DNA from: Paenibacillus silvae
GTDB lineage: Bacteria; Bacillota; Bacilli; Paenibacillales; Paenibacillaceae
DNA length: 64,000 nt
Assembly (NCBI RefSeq): GCF_014639235.1
Contig: NZ_BMFU01000007.1
Location: 124,001 to 188,000, forward strand
Reading direction: 5' to 3'
Shown here: piece by piece, positions 8,333 through 17,785 of the stretch
Numbering within the stretch: position 1 is the first letter of the stretch
How the letters are laid out: each line of letters starts with the position of its first letter
The notes under the pieces: generated by a model
What the model was told of the DNA's origin: nothing
The model's database searches: none
What the model saw: only the letters and a program-made list of their open reading frames with translations
Program-made: the position numbers and the translations under genes

Positions 8333-8591
8333 CGCCAAAACTCCCCTCTTAATCTCGCTTTCCCGACTAGCTAATACTTATAGATTACCTTATTTTCTCA
8401 TATGAAGTCCATATAATATTTGCAAACATTAAATGTGGGCTGTTGCGTAGATACGCAATATATTCTATAGCTAAACTCTGATATTGAACTTAAATATTTA
8501 CGTTGAGAAAAATAATATTTGCGTTTAACTGTATTTTGGAGAAATACGGAGTGAACAGAAAGAATCAAAAAGGGAAAAGTGATCATTAAAA

Positions 8592-9530
8592 TCAAGATCT
8601 TGCTAATGTTAGCGTATAAATACGCACCGGGATACCGGCATGATTTGCAGCAGCCAGAATGACCTGCCCGCAAGCTTCCAATGTACTGCCGGTGGTGTAG
8701 ATGTCGTCAATTAAAAGGATTTGTAAAGCTTTATCGGCATTGTTGATCTGGTTGGATGATCCAGGCACGTGAGAATGATTCATTCCCTTGAAGGATGTTG
8801 CGATATGGTGTGGATGAGTTTCTGGGTTTTGAGAACCTGGGCGGCCTTTATCACTCCAAATCTTTGTAATGAGATCAAGCCCTTCAGGATGAATAGAGAA
8901 AGCATGTTTCATCGTCTCGAATCGTTCGGCTCGAGACTTGAAGCTTTGTTTCCCAGTGTTGATCTGGCGCTGCAACAGATCAACACCGGGTACCCTGGCG
9001 GCGCTGGCAAGCCCCGCTGCCAGCCGCTCCGCCTGATTGAAGCCGCGCTCGGCCAGGCGCTCCTCGCTCACGGGAACATAAGTGAGCGCGTCAGGTCGCC
9101 AGAGCGGCTTTGGGGTTCCTTTTCCACATATACGGGTCAGCTCTTCACTCATCGCTTGAAAGGCTTGAATGAGAAGTGCCGTTAGCAGCGGGGCGTAGCG
9201 CTCGTGTCCTCTGAATTTATACATGCTAATCCATTCTCTCATTAAGTCATTGTACTGTACCGCACTGCGATTACAGATGAAGGAGCGGCGCTGCATATGC
9301 GGACGCACACAGTCGGGGCACCCCACTCCCCGGCCGCAACGCTGGCAGCGAATTGCGCAAATCCACGGAATCTGCTGCACACAGCGCGTACATATCCCCG
9401 GATAACGTGACGACAACAGCGCTCGCGTGCCGCAAGTCAGGCAGGAGGAGCCGGGCGGACCGAGCAGTTGGTGGAGTTGTCTGGTTAGCTGCTGCGCACG
9501 TTCGAAGAGATGGGAGATGTAGTTCAACAT
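8592..9530 (-). CDS. comFC: ComFC family amidophosphoribosyltransferase-like competence protein
   Basis: A 312-residue protein. The N-terminus has a double zinc ribbon: CLTCGTR, CTRCVQQIPWICAIRCQRC and CPDC (about residues 30-75). The C-terminus has the type I phosphoribosyltransferase PRPP loop ILLIDDIYTTGSTLEAC. ComFC works with the ComFA ATPase in DNA uptake during natural transformation. The frame is open for 23 codons upstream, but the ATG at 9530 has AGGAG 9 bases before it and gives the usual MLNYISHLF start. It is 201 bases after comFA; no comFB is present. A roughly 70-residue insert-like stretch around the middle (GLDLITKIWSDKGRPGSQNP) looks non-conserved. Confidence 0.9.
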   Translation of the reverse strand: MLNYISHLFERAQQLTRQLHQLLGPPGSSCLTCGTRALLSSRYPGICTRCVQQIPWICAIRCQRCGRGVGCPDCVRPHMQRRSFICNRSAVQYNDLMREWISMYKFRGHERYAPLLTALLIQAFQAMSEELTRICGKGTPKPLWRPDALTYVPVSEERLAERGFNQAERLAAGLASAARVPGVDLLQRQINTGKQSFKSRAERFETMKHAFSIHPEGLDLITKIWSDKGRPGSQNPETHPHHIATSFKGMNHSHVPGSSNQINNADKALQILLIDDIYTTGSTLEACGQVILAAANHAGIPVRIYTLTLARS

Positions 9531-9731
9531 GAAGCATGGCTCCTTTCTTACAATGTAACATCCTAAATATGTAATGACCGTGGTAGTACGATGTTTCATT
9601 ACAGCTTGAGGAAGAGGCTGCTCATTTTAATGAAAAGATGCATGTTGGCGAAAACACGATTTATTTTGTATGAACGATGATCTGTAGAGAGCCTTTTCGG
9701 GTTCAGCTGAGAGTAAGATGAGTTATGATCG

Positions 9732-11714
9732 TTATTTGGAGACGGGTGGGTGCAGGTAGCCTTTTCGGCGGGCGATGGCATTCATTTTGCGAATCTGGGA
9801 TACCGCTTTGACTTGAGAACGAGTCCGGCGTGAGGCGGCGAATATAACCCGACCTGCCGGATCATCCAGGGAGCGCCCGGCCCGACCAGCCATCTGCACT
9901 AATGAAGCTTCATCAAAGAGCCCGTTGTCTGCATCCAGAATAAACACATCACTGCGAGGTATCGTCACCCCCCGCTCCAGAATGGTGGTCGTTACAAGCA
10001 GGCGTATGGAGCGCTCGCGAAAAGCAATGACTTTGGACGCCCGGTCCACGTCCTGGGATGAAGTGCCTTCAATCGAGATATTCGGAAAAGTTCGGCGCAT
10101 TAATTGAACAAAGGCTTCGATCTGCGCGATTCGTGTTACAAAAACAAACACCTGCGCATCGCGCTCCAGCGAAGAGCGAATGCTGCTCACGATGGGAGCG
10201 GGCAGCTGTTTACGCTTGATGCACTGGGCTACGGTTATCATGCGCATTAGCTTGGGGACAGGCAGCGGATGCCGATGGAAACGGACAGGTACCTTGGCAT
10301 GCGCGAGCTTGCCTAGAGCAGCTTCTCGCTGCAGCCGGGCTGGCGGTGTAGCCGATAAATATACGAAATGTCCATCCGGCTTACAGGAAGCAGCGGCAGC
10401 GTGAGCCAGCATGGGATCGTTATGATACGGATAGGCATCCAGCTCGTCAATAATAACCAGATCGAATCCGTGATAAAAGCGCATAAGCTGGTGTGTGGTC
10501 GCCAGCGTGAGCTGAGCGTCTTTCCAGCGCTCTGTGCTCCCGCCATAGAGCGTAGCAAGCGAGGTATCCGGGAAAGCCTTCGCCAGGCGCGGAGCCAGCT
10601 CCAGCACGACATCCCTGCGCGGTGTAGCGACCAGCGCTTTGCCCCCGTGATCCAGTGTGTGCTGGAGCAGAGGGAATATCATTTCCGTCTTGCCGGCCCC
10701 GGTCACGGCCCAGAGCAAGAACCGCCCCGGCCCATCCCCTGCGGGGGGCCGGGACAAAAACGCAAGCGCCGCGGCTGCCGCCGCGCTCTGCGCTGCGCTT
10801 AGCCCCCACCGGGCGAGTCCGCCGCCGGTGGGGGCCAGGGCCGTGCCCCGCGGTGCTTCGCCGCGTGCGGGCACGGCCCCTTGCGCTGCACTGCGTAGCA
10901 GCAGCGCACAGGCACGGCTGCGCCCCAATGCGAGGCATGCCTCGCAGTAGGCGCACGCCGCCAGGCCGCAGGCAGCGCAGGGCACGCGCTGCCTGGCTTC
11001 GCTGCCACAGCGGTGGCAGCGGGGCGCGCTTCGCGCGCGGCCGAGCCACGCGAGCCGGCGGCGCGTGGCAGGCCCTTGGAGGGCGGCTGTCAGCTGCAGC
11101 CGCCCATGCAAGCGCGCGAGCTGCGCAGCCGCGCGCCAGCCCCCGGGCGGCATGGCGGGCTCCGCCGCCAGCAGCGCCTCGGCCTCGGCCGCCAGCAATT
11201 GGCGGCCGCTCATGCGCTCAGCCAGCAGAGCAGCATACTGCTGCAGCTGAGCCCAATGCTTGGCGGGATAGGCCCTAGGCATCCCGCCCACAATAAACTG
11301 TGCAGCAGCACCTCTTCCTTTAACTCCAGTCCCACCACCCCCATCTTCTCTTTCATTACTCCTCCACCCACCTGCCTCACTCCCCTTCTTACCCCAACCG
11401 CTCGCTCCCATTGCCACAGCCACAGCTTCTCTCGCCTCAATCTCACCTGAGTCCCGCTCGTATTCGAGCAGCTTTGCGTTCAGACAACTTTGCCACGCCA
11501 CGACATCCCATTGAGCCATGCCACGCACAGGCACAAACTGCTCCACCAGCCATGCGGCCTGACTTAACGGCAACTGCAAGCTTAGAACCAGCCACTGATG
11601 AACCTGCCGACCACTAACACCCTCCAGCCACCACACCACATCGACCCGAATATCAAGAGACAGGATCATGCTCCACTTTTCATCCGTGCGACATACATAC
11701 AACGCCACCTTCAT
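9732..11714 (-). CDS. comFA: ComFA-like ATP-dependent DNA helicase/translocase
   Basis: A 660-residue superfamily 2 helicase. A four-cysteine-plus zinc finger lies at about 233-260 (CHRCG, CAACG, CEAC), Walker A TGAGKTE at about 338-344, the DEAD-like box IIDELDAYPY at about 421-430, SATPP near 455, and the helicase C domain ends with QMAGRAGRS. ComFA is a cytoplasmic ATPase that helps pull single-stranded DNA through ComEC. The part before the helicase core (about 100-330) is Ala/Gly/Arg-rich and encoded by very GC-rich DNA, unlike its neighbours. Start ATG with AGGGAGGAG upstream; the leader contains a terminator (11762-11805). Confidence 0.93.
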   Translation of the reverse strand: MKVALYVCRTDEKWSMILSLDIRVDVVWWLEGVSGRQVHQWLVLSLQLPLSQAAWLVEQFVPVRGMAQWDVVAWQSCLNAKLLEYERDSGEIEAREAVAVAMGASGWGKKGSEAGGWRSNEREDGGGGTGVKGRGAAAQFIVGGMPRAYPAKHWAQLQQYAALLAERMSGRQLLAAEAEALLAAEPAMPPGGWRAAAQLARLHGRLQLTAALQGPATRRRLAWLGRARSAPRCHRCGSEARQRVPCAACGLAACAYCEACLALGRSRACALLLRSAAQGAVPARGEAPRGTALAPTGGGLARWGLSAAQSAAAAAALAFLSRPPAGDGPGRFLLWAVTGAGKTEMIFPLLQHTLDHGGKALVATPRRDVVLELAPRLAKAFPDTSLATLYGGSTERWKDAQLTLATTHQLMRFYHGFDLVIIDELDAYPYHNDPMLAHAAAASCKPDGHFVYLSATPPARLQREAALGKLAHAKVPVRFHRHPLPVPKLMRMITVAQCIKRKQLPAPIVSSIRSSLERDAQVFVFVTRIAQIEAFVQLMRRTFPNISIEGTSSQDVDRASKVIAFRERSIRLLVTTTILERGVTIPRSDVFILDADNGLFDEASLVQMAGRAGRSLDDPAGRVIFAASRRTRSQVKAVSQIRKMNAIARRKGYLHPPVSK

Positions 11715-11866
11715 CTCCCCGACTCCTCCCTCATGCTATCCAAAAACATATCCAGAAACGCAAAAAAAGCACATACTGCCGGCGGCTTCGCCGGAGCATG
11801 TGCTTCATGTCCCTGTCGTTTCAAAGATTTGACTCTGACCTCAGTATAACGATAATGCCAATTCAT
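11711..11866 (-). CDS. Possible leader ORF overlapping comFA start
   Basis: A 51-codon frame (MNWHYRYTEVRVKSLKRQ onward) runs straight through the terminator hairpin at 11762-11805 and stops in an ATGA overlap with the comFA start. If translated, ribosomes would cover the hairpin and favour read-through into comFA. There is no good ribosome site before the ATG (only GGGAAG about 16 bases upstream), so this may be chance. Confidence 0.25.
   Translation of the reverse strand: MNWHYRYTEVRVKSLKRQGHEAHAPAKPPAVCAFFAFLDMFLDSMREESGR
11762..11805 (-). terminator. Intrinsic terminator in the comFA leader
   Basis: Minus strand: AAGCACAT and ATGTGCTT outer arms (11767-11805) with an inner CCGGCG/CGCCGG stem, followed by seven T. 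It lies 48-91 bases upstream of the comFA ATG, and the next gene upstream already has its own terminator at 12210-12240. It therefore ends a separate transcript or attenuates comFA. Confidence 0.85.
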
Positions 11867-11962
11867 AAGCAACCGTTTACTTCCCAACCCAGACTTTAGG
11901 CAGCTGATCTGAGTCGGATTGGATAAAGATGGATTCTACTAACTTCAACCTTCTTAAATTCA

Positions 11963-11991
11963 ATTATATGGATATTTTTCATAGCAGTCAA
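11963..11991 (-). promoter_or_regulatory. Sigma-A promoter upstream of the comFA leader
   Basis: Minus strand: TTGACT (11986-11991), 17-base spacer, TATAAT (11963-11968). The predicted start near 11956 gives a transcript of about 195 bases to the terminator. A weaker second candidate is TTGCTT-N18-TATACT at 11843-11872. Confidence 0.75.
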
Positions 11992-12209
11992 AGCAACCGA
12001 TAATTCCAGTCCTATCTTATTTATATAGCTTTAAATTTTTCTTTAAAAATTGCGAAACTTTTTCCAGTTTTATCAGTCTATACTTTTAAGTTAAGACTTC
12101 TGACTTCGAAATGCTTCTCGGGCCTTAACTAAAGCAAGATATCCAGTCTTTAACCATAGATTGCAATAAAACCCATATTCAATTTAAAGGCAGACTTGGC
12201 TACAATTAC
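11992..12209. other. Intergenic, AT-rich, no gene seen
   Basis: The stretch between the comFA-leader promoter and the terminator at 12210-12240 is AT-rich, with stop codons in all frames. No conserved element was recognised. Confidence 0.6.
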
Positions 12210-12240
12210 AAAAAAAGACTACAGCGTTGCGCTGTAATCT
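12210..12240 (-). terminator. Intrinsic terminator
   Basis: Minus strand: AGATTACAGCG and CGCTGTAGTCT arms (12216-12240) with a 3-base loop and one mismatch, followed by seven T. It lies 44 bases after the stop of the small membrane protein gene. Confidence 0.88.
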
Positions 12241-12283
12241 TTCTCCATATGAATTGCATATCAACATCTGCATCATATCATTG

Positions 12284-12682
12284 TCATGCTTGCCTGAATT
12301 CGGCTTCATCACTGGATTTGCGCAGATCAATGAGACGATAACCACCATACACCTGCTTGCTGCGTTCAAGCTCTGCTGGCACAGCCGGAAGATAAGAAAG
12401 CTCCAGGCCCTGCTTCTGCATCATCTTCTCAATGATCGTAATCGTCTCTGCATCATGATGATCAGCGACCACCGTTAATGTAAAGCTCTTTCCACGATAT
12501 AATAATTCCCGGCAAAGTGCTCGAATAATGCCCTCAATCCGTCCTGCCTGATTGGAAGGAATGAGCAGAATCTGCTCGAAGCCTTCGGACTCCGGGCGGG
12601 AAATATGGCGCTGGTGCATAACATGAACGGCCATTGCCGCCAGGAAGTATATAAGCAGAATCATAGTCAAATGAGCAACCAT
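12284..12682 (-). CDS. Small membrane-anchored protein of unknown function
   Basis: A 132-residue protein not recognised. It has one N-terminal transmembrane segment (residues about 3-20, LTMILLIYFLAAMAVHVM) and a soluble part with alternating beta strands and helices: EQILLIPSN, SFTLTVVADHHDAETITII and an acidic C-terminus. The fold pattern with a possible ADHHD metal-like motif is only suggestive. The ATG at 12682 has GAGGAGGTG 8-9 bases upstream; the longer frame starting at 12715 has none. It lies 236 bases after degU and has its own terminator. Confidence 0.75.
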   Translation of the reverse strand: MVAHLTMILLIYFLAAMAVHVMHQRHISRPESEGFEQILLIPSNQAGRIEGIIRALCRELLYRGKSFTLTVVADHHDAETITIIEKMMQKQGLELSYLPAVPAELERSKQVYGGYRLIDLRKSSDEAEFRQA

Positions 12683-12918
12683 GGCAACTGCACCTCCTCG
12701 GAAGGTTATGCTCACCCATGGCGAACATCCCTGTATACAGCAGTATATGCTGCGTATTCCGAAGGGTTACAACCAACGCAGGTCCGTGCTCCGATTTGAA
12801 CAGATGTTCAGCTCACCCTCGCACTTTGTTCATTTGCAGTGATAAAGTCCATCAACCCGCAAACCAATCCAGCTACTGGAAAGGGTGCGAGTGAATACAG
12901 ATTAAACGAGCAAATACA

Positions 12919-13641
12919 TTAGAGCGTAACCCAGCCATATTTGATGGAGTTGATAACAGCCTGTGTACGGTCGTCCACTTCCATCTTTTGCAGAATGCTG
13001 CTGACATGGTTTTTGACCGTTTTTTCACTGATAAACAGGAATTCACCAATCATCTTGTTGCTCTTGCCCTCAGCCATCAGACGCAGCACTTCGGCCTCGC
13101 GGCGTGTAAGTGGATTGTTGTCACCCGCCACAAATTTAACGCCGGCTTCCTTCGCAGTGCCTTCACTCATTGCACCTGTTTCGTTCAGATACGTCATGCG
13201 GCGAAGCTGCATAATCAGTTTGCCTGTAACTTTAGGGTGAATAAATGCATGTCCTTCATGTACCGAACGAATCGCATTAATCAGTGACTCTGCCTCCATG
13301 TCCTTCAGCAAGTACCCGTTTGCCCCTTTACGGAGTGTCTCAAATACATAGCTTTCATCATCATGGATGGACAAAATAATAACCTTTACATCCGGGAACA
13401 GCTCACGCAGTTTCTCGGTAGCCTCCACCCCGTTCTCTACAGGCATGTTGATATCCATCAGAACGATATCCGGTTTTTCCTGATTACAGAATTCAAGCAC
13501 CTGAATGCCATCGCCACACTCACCGATGACCTCAATGTCGTCCTCCATATTCAAAATGCGTTTCAATCCCTCACGGAACAGCTGATGATCATCAGCCAAA
13601 AGAACTTTAATTGATGTTTTTCCAGTATCACGGTTTTCCAT
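12919..13641 (-). CDS. degU: Two-component response regulator DegU
   Basis: A 240-residue NarL/LuxR-type regulator. The receiver domain (about 10-125) has the acidic pair in LLADDHQLFREGLKR and the phospho-acceptor Asp in DIVLMDINMP; the C-terminal helix-turn-helix (about 173-235) has LTRREAEVLRLMAEGKSNK and ISEKTVKNHVSSIL. DegU controls secreted enzymes, motility, biofilm and competence in Bacillus. It starts 4 bases after degS, so the two genes are co-transcribed. A roughly 25-residue linker (about 148-172) separates the domains. Confidence 0.95.
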   Translation of the reverse strand: MENRDTGKTSIKVLLADDHQLFREGLKRILNMEDDIEVIGECGDGIQVLEFCNQEKPDIVLMDINMPVENGVEATEKLRELFPDVKVIILSIHDDESYVFETLRKGANGYLLKDMEAESLINAIRSVHEGHAFIHPKVTGKLIMQLRRMTYLNETGAMSEGTAKEAGVKFVAGDNNPLTRREAEVLRLMAEGKSNKMIGEFLFISEKTVKNHVSSILQKMEVDDRTQAVINSIKYGWVTL

Positions 13642-13645
13642 CCTG

Positions 13646-14806
13646 CTACTCCTTTCCCTTATCCACGTTAGTCGGGATATGAATGACTATTTTGGTTCCC
13701 TGGTTCTCTGCGGATTCAATCTCTATTCTTCCTTCTAACAGTTCAACCCGTTCTCTCATCCCGATCAGACCGAAGTGGTTGTGGTCCTTGCTTTTCTTCG
13801 CAAGAAGCTCCGGTTTGAACCCAAGCCCATTGTCCTGTACGACAATTTTGACGAGCTGAGCCTGGTATGTAATTTCTACGACAACATACGTGGGATAAGC
13901 ATGCTTGGCAGCATTAGACAGACCTTCCTGCACAAGGCGGTAGATTGCAGCCTCCATTGCAGAAGAGAGACGATGTTCCTTGCCTCTTGTTTCAAAAAGC
14001 GACCGGATTTTTGTTTTTACTTCAAAATCCTGCACATACTTCCTCAGCGTCGGGATCAGTCCCAGATCATCCAGTGCCATAGGACGCAGATTGAAAATAA
14101 CTTTTCTCATTTCTTCAAGACTTGAACGAACCTGGCCTTTCAAATCTACTATTTCGGCCTGGACCATCTTAAAATCCTGCTTAATGAGCATTCTTTCTAC
14201 AATTTCCGTCCTAAGCACTAGATTGGCGAGCATCTGCGCAGGCCCGTCATGAATCTCCCGGGCAATCCGCTTCCGCTCTTCCTCCTGGGCCAAAATAATT
14301 TTCAAACCTATCATTTGTCGATTCTTGGCAGACTCGATGATACGGGTCACTTGACCTAACTCGCCTGACAAGTATTCTAGCACAACGCCCATCTGCGAAC
14401 CAATGGTCTCGGCACGCTCCACAGAAGCCTCCACATTTTTGGCACGCTTCTGCAGATCATCCCGTCGGGCCTTCAGATACATTTCCTTCTCACGATAAAT
14501 CATCAGATCCAGCTGCAACTGTGTCGCTTTTTCATACGCCTGCTTGATATCATGCTCCGAATAACGGACAAAGTCGCGGCTTACCTCGGTAAGCCGAATC
14601 CGGGAACGGCGATAATTCAGCTCCAACTGATCTACTTTCTCGATCGTTTCCGCCGTTTCCTTCAGCACCGACTTTAACTCCTCGTTGAGCGTCTTCAGCT
14701 CCTCACGAGTGGAGTCCATGATTTCAAACATTTGATATTTGCTGTTTTCCATGACTTGTATGGCGTTTTTTATGACGCGGTCTATGGCATCGGCTTGTAA
14801 ATCCAC
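13646..14806 (-). CDS. degS: Cytoplasmic sensor histidine kinase DegS
   Basis: A 386-residue kinase without membrane segments. The N-terminal half (about 1-175) is a long coiled coil (DegS sensor domain), followed by the HisKA_3 box with the phospho-acceptor His in RIAREIHDGPAQMLANLV (about 183-200), then the HATPase N box LVQEGLSNAAKHA and G box QDNGLGF. DegS phosphorylates and dephosphorylates DegU. The start is GTG, with GGAG 10 bases upstream. It is 47 bases after the upstream secreted protein gene. Confidence 0.95.
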   Translation of the reverse strand: MDLQADAIDRVIKNAIQVMENSKYQMFEIMDSTREELKTLNEELKSVLKETAETIEKVDQLELNYRRSRIRLTEVSRDFVRYSEHDIKQAYEKATQLQLDLMIYREKEMYLKARRDDLQKRAKNVEASVERAETIGSQMGVVLEYLSGELGQVTRIIESAKNRQMIGLKIILAQEEERKRIAREIHDGPAQMLANLVLRTEIVERMLIKQDFKMVQAEIVDLKGQVRSSLEEMRKVIFNLRPMALDDLGLIPTLRKYVQDFEVKTKIRSLFETRGKEHRLSSAMEAAIYRLVQEGLSNAAKHAYPTYVVVEITYQAQLVKIVVQDNGLGFKPELLAKKSKDHNHFGLIGMRERVELLEGRIEIESAENQGTKIVIHIPTNVDKGKE

Positions 14807-14853
14807 GTTTGTTCGACTCCATTTCTATCGTTTCCGGTATATATCATACCATA

Positions 14854-17577
14854 TCACGATGAGATGGTAACGGTCTTCGTGTTCTGTTCCCATTTTACAG
14901 TCAGACCAAGCTGCTCCGAAACAAGTCTGAGAGGGACTAAAGTCCTACCCCCGCTTACGTATGGTGCAACTGATGCGCTCTGTCTTTTGCCATTCAGAAC
15001 AAACTCTTTCTGACCTACCACCAGATCGATCAGCTTGCTGCCGCGAATTACGGTAATCCGCTGATTTTTACTGTCCCAGCCCGCCTGTCCGCCAAAGGCG
15101 TCCAGCACGTGTTTGATGGGCACATATGTTGTTCCATTTTTAATGACTGGTGCTGCATCAATCGCTTTGGTTGTACCATTCACCGTCATCGACTTCTTTC
15201 CAAGCACGAGAGAAGCTGTTCCCGTAGGCAATCCGGCTTCGCTGGACTTGGATGGCATCGTGAAGGCAATATTGTCAAATGCCACCGTTCCTGTCATGGC
15301 GCGCTCATCCTGCCCCTCTTCCACGTTAACGACATACACACGCTTCAGCTTCGCCGGATAAGCAATGTTCAGCCCATTCAGGTCCACATTCACCTTTTTC
15401 CATCCATTCCAGTCAATCGCTTTGGCCAGATCGGCATATACCGTTTTACCCTTAGCATCGGTAAACTCGGCACGCAGCCAGTTCAGGCTCTTGTCACCCA
15501 TAACATCCATAGACATGGAGGTTGCAGAAGCAGAAACCTCGCGGCCTGTCGAACCGTTCAGCTGAGCGTAAGCGTACATTTTGCCCGTTCCACCTGTCAT
15601 GTCGTAGCTGAGCTGCAGCACCTTGGAGCCGGCCTTATCACCCGTTCCTGCAACGACTGCAGCTGACCCTGTTACTCCTGCCGCATTCGTTGTGAAATTA
15701 ATCGGATAGTTCACGCTTTCGAAGTTTTCCCAGATGGTTTCGCTATCTGCTGCCGAGAGCACAACGACCGTGCTGAAGCCATCATAACGACCGATCGCAT
15801 AACCAACCTGCGCTCCAGCATTCACAGACGATACTGTCAGCTGATCTCCTGCCACCTTGCCTTTGAAGCCTACAAATTCCCAGGCGAGCGAGTCTGCCGG
15901 TACAGTTACACTTTGCCCACTCTTCGTTGTCGCGGTCACTGGAATCGAAACTGTCGTACCCGCCTTGAGCGAACCAAGGCCTGATCCTGCCGTCAGAGAC
16001 GCCAGCTCACTACCGCCCAGCACCGTGACCTTGATGGAGGAGGAAGCGCCGCTGCTTGTAGCTGTCAACGTTGCTGTGCCCGGCTTCACACCTTTAACCG
16101 TTCCGTTGCTTACACTTACAATGTTATTGTTGCTTGATTTCCAGGTCAACGGAATATCGCCTGTGGCGATCGGGTTGTAATACGTGTCATACCCTTTTGC
16201 CGTATACTTGCCTTCCTGACCCGCAAGCAGTGTCTGACTGCCGCTTACCGCAAAGCCCTTCAGCTTGCCTTCCGGTGCTGTCGAGAATACACCGAGTGTG
16301 TTCACCACCTGGCGCTGCTCTGTGCCGTACTCGGTATTAAACGTCAGACTCGCAGATTGCTCCCCGAGCGGACGTGTTACCATCGTCGTTGAGCCGCCGC
16401 CGTCCAGATTCATGCCTTTCCACACCCCGATGCTTGTCATAAAAGACTGAAGCTCGGTCAGTGACAAGCCGCTGCTGTTGCTGTTTTTCTCCGCTGCGAT
16501 GATGTAGACATAACGCCCGTCCTGAGAATAACCTACCGCTGTTCTCGCACGAACGCCGCCAATACCGGACGCAACAATATCCCGTGAGAACGGTGTCGAT
16601 TGTCCGCCGTTGACGAGAATCGTATGACCGCCGATCATCATCTCCAGATTGCTTGGATCAACCGATTGTCCTGTCGTTTTGGCGACCAGCTTGTAGTCTG
16701 CACCCAGTGTCTGACCAACAGACAGATGACTCATTACCCAGGTTGCCGCAGTACCATGTGCCCGCAGAATGTAGCCGTCCTCCGGTACAGTCATATTTAA
16801 TGCTTTTTTATCCGAAATCTGTGTGATGACCCCGTTCTGTACAAGCACCTCTGTCGGCGTGGTGGATGGATCGTTCGGACGTTTGGTTGACGTCCAGGCA
16901 GGTGTATAAATATACATGGAGTTGGCATGGCTGTATGTACCTGAACCCGTCTCAACGGTATAGTCCTCCTTATTTATCCCACGCAGAGCGAAGGTTGAAC
17001 CATCCTGTGCCTTAATTGTGCCGTCAAACGAATATTCGTCGATCATCGGCTTGCCATCTTTGGTTACGGTGAGGGCATACATGCCCTTCAGCTCTGAAGG
17101 TGTGGACACCAATACCCCGTCAGAGACTTGTCCGCCAATCGGCGCGAGTTCCCCGGATACGTTGAAATAATCCCCGTTCACGGCAGCGACTGCACCGTTT
17201 TCCTTGGCCATGCCGCCTGTGCTCTGCTTGCTATTCAAATTGCCGCCCTTACCCGTCATCACGTCCAGCTTCACATACGGATTCTGCAAATCCACCTGCA
17301 CGACATCTGCAAGTACATTGACCTTCGAGCCTGAACGTGTCGTTGTATATCTGTATTTCATGAGCTTCGCACCCGAAGTCAGAATTTCCTCACTCAGCTT
17401 GCTTGTATTGGTTGATGCCGCCGCTGCTACAGACTGCCAGGACGTTCCCGACCACATCTGTCCACCCGCACTCATCACCGGTGCAATCCAGATCACACCT
17501 GCCAATGTCACGATCGCCCACTTCTTTGCTTTGCTATGCTTTACGTCTTGCAGCTGTTTCCCATGTTTCCCCAGCAT
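14854..17577 (-). CDS. Secreted phosphodiester glycosidase-like protein with Big2 and copper-amine-oxidase-N-like domains
   Basis: A protein of 907 residues from the ATG at 17577 (GGGAG 11 bases upstream), or 929 from a TTG at 17643. After a hydrophobic signal/anchor (AIVTLAGVIWIAPVMSAGG) comes a NAGPA/DUF2233 domain: GDYFNV, RTAVGYSQDG and the signature GMNLDGGGSTTMV near residue 410 of the long form. A Big2 Ig-like domain follows (SNGTVKGVKPGTATLTATSSG), then a carbohydrate-binding-like region. The last 120 residues are two copies of the CuAO-N/stalk motif (YVPIKHVLDAFGGQAGWDS, LVPLRLVSEQLGLTVKWEQ). The family removes sugar-1-phosphodiester caps; here it probably acts on cell wall glycans. 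It lies directly upstream of degS. Confidence 0.82.
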   Translation of the reverse strand: MLGKHGKQLQDVKHSKAKKWAIVTLAGVIWIAPVMSAGGQMWSGTSWQSVAAAASTNTSKLSEEILTSGAKLMKYRYTTTRSGSKVNVLADVVQVDLQNPYVKLDVMTGKGGNLNSKQSTGGMAKENGAVAAVNGDYFNVSGELAPIGGQVSDGVLVSTPSELKGMYALTVTKDGKPMIDEYSFDGTIKAQDGSTFALRGINKEDYTVETGSGTYSHANSMYIYTPAWTSTKRPNDPSTTPTEVLVQNGVITQISDKKALNMTVPEDGYILRAHGTAATWVMSHLSVGQTLGADYKLVAKTTGQSVDPSNLEMMIGGHTILVNGGQSTPFSRDIVASGIGGVRARTAVGYSQDGRYVYIIAAEKNSNSSGLSLTELQSFMTSIGVWKGMNLDGGGSTTMVTRPLGEQSASLTFNTEYGTEQRQVVNTLGVFSTAPEGKLKGFAVSGSQTLLAGQEGKYTAKGYDTYYNPIATGDIPLTWKSSNNNIVSVSNGTVKGVKPGTATLTATSSGASSSIKVTVLGGSELASLTAGSGLGSLKAGTTVSIPVTATTKSGQSVTVPADSLAWEFVGFKGKVAGDQLTVSSVNAGAQVGYAIGRYDGFSTVVVLSAADSETIWENFESVNYPINFTTNAAGVTGSAAVVAGTGDKAGSKVLQLSYDMTGGTGKMYAYAQLNGSTGREVSASATSMSMDVMGDKSLNWLRAEFTDAKGKTVYADLAKAIDWNGWKKVNVDLNGLNIAYPAKLKRVYVVNVEEGQDERAMTGTVAFDNIAFTMPSKSSEAGLPTGTASLVLGKKSMTVNGTTKAIDAAPVIKNGTTYVPIKHVLDAFGGQAGWDSKNQRITVIRGSKLIDLVVGQKEFVLNGKRQSASVAPYVSGGRTLVPLRLVSEQLGLTVKWEQNTKTVTISS

Positions 17578-17785
17578 GTTCGAACCGTCTCTCCCATCTT
17601 GTATATCAATCTTAGATATCACATCTATGCCGCCAGACAGCAATACATAGAGCGACCCCTAGTATACTCTTCTATTAATAGACTGTTTTTTGTGGAAAAA
17701 GTTACGCCGAAAGCCAACAATCAGGCATAAATTGGCTATTATTTAATGCATAAGACTCCTATTCTCTGTGTAATCTGCAATCTCC

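Noticed and set aside
8398..8673. A 91-codon minus-strand frame between comFC and yvyF
   Set aside because: Half of it overlaps the conserved PRPP-loop end of comFC; the rest is AT-rich without a ribosome site.
9599..9781. A 60-codon frame between comFA and comFC
   Set aside because: It overlaps the comFA 3' end, has no ribosome site and no recognisable features.
10655..11278. Several long plus-strand open frames within comFA (and one minus-strand frame at 10447-11049)
   Set aside because: They exist because the segment is very GC-rich and has few stop codons. They are Arg/Ala/Pro-rich without family motifs and lie fully over comFA, whose motifs are intact.
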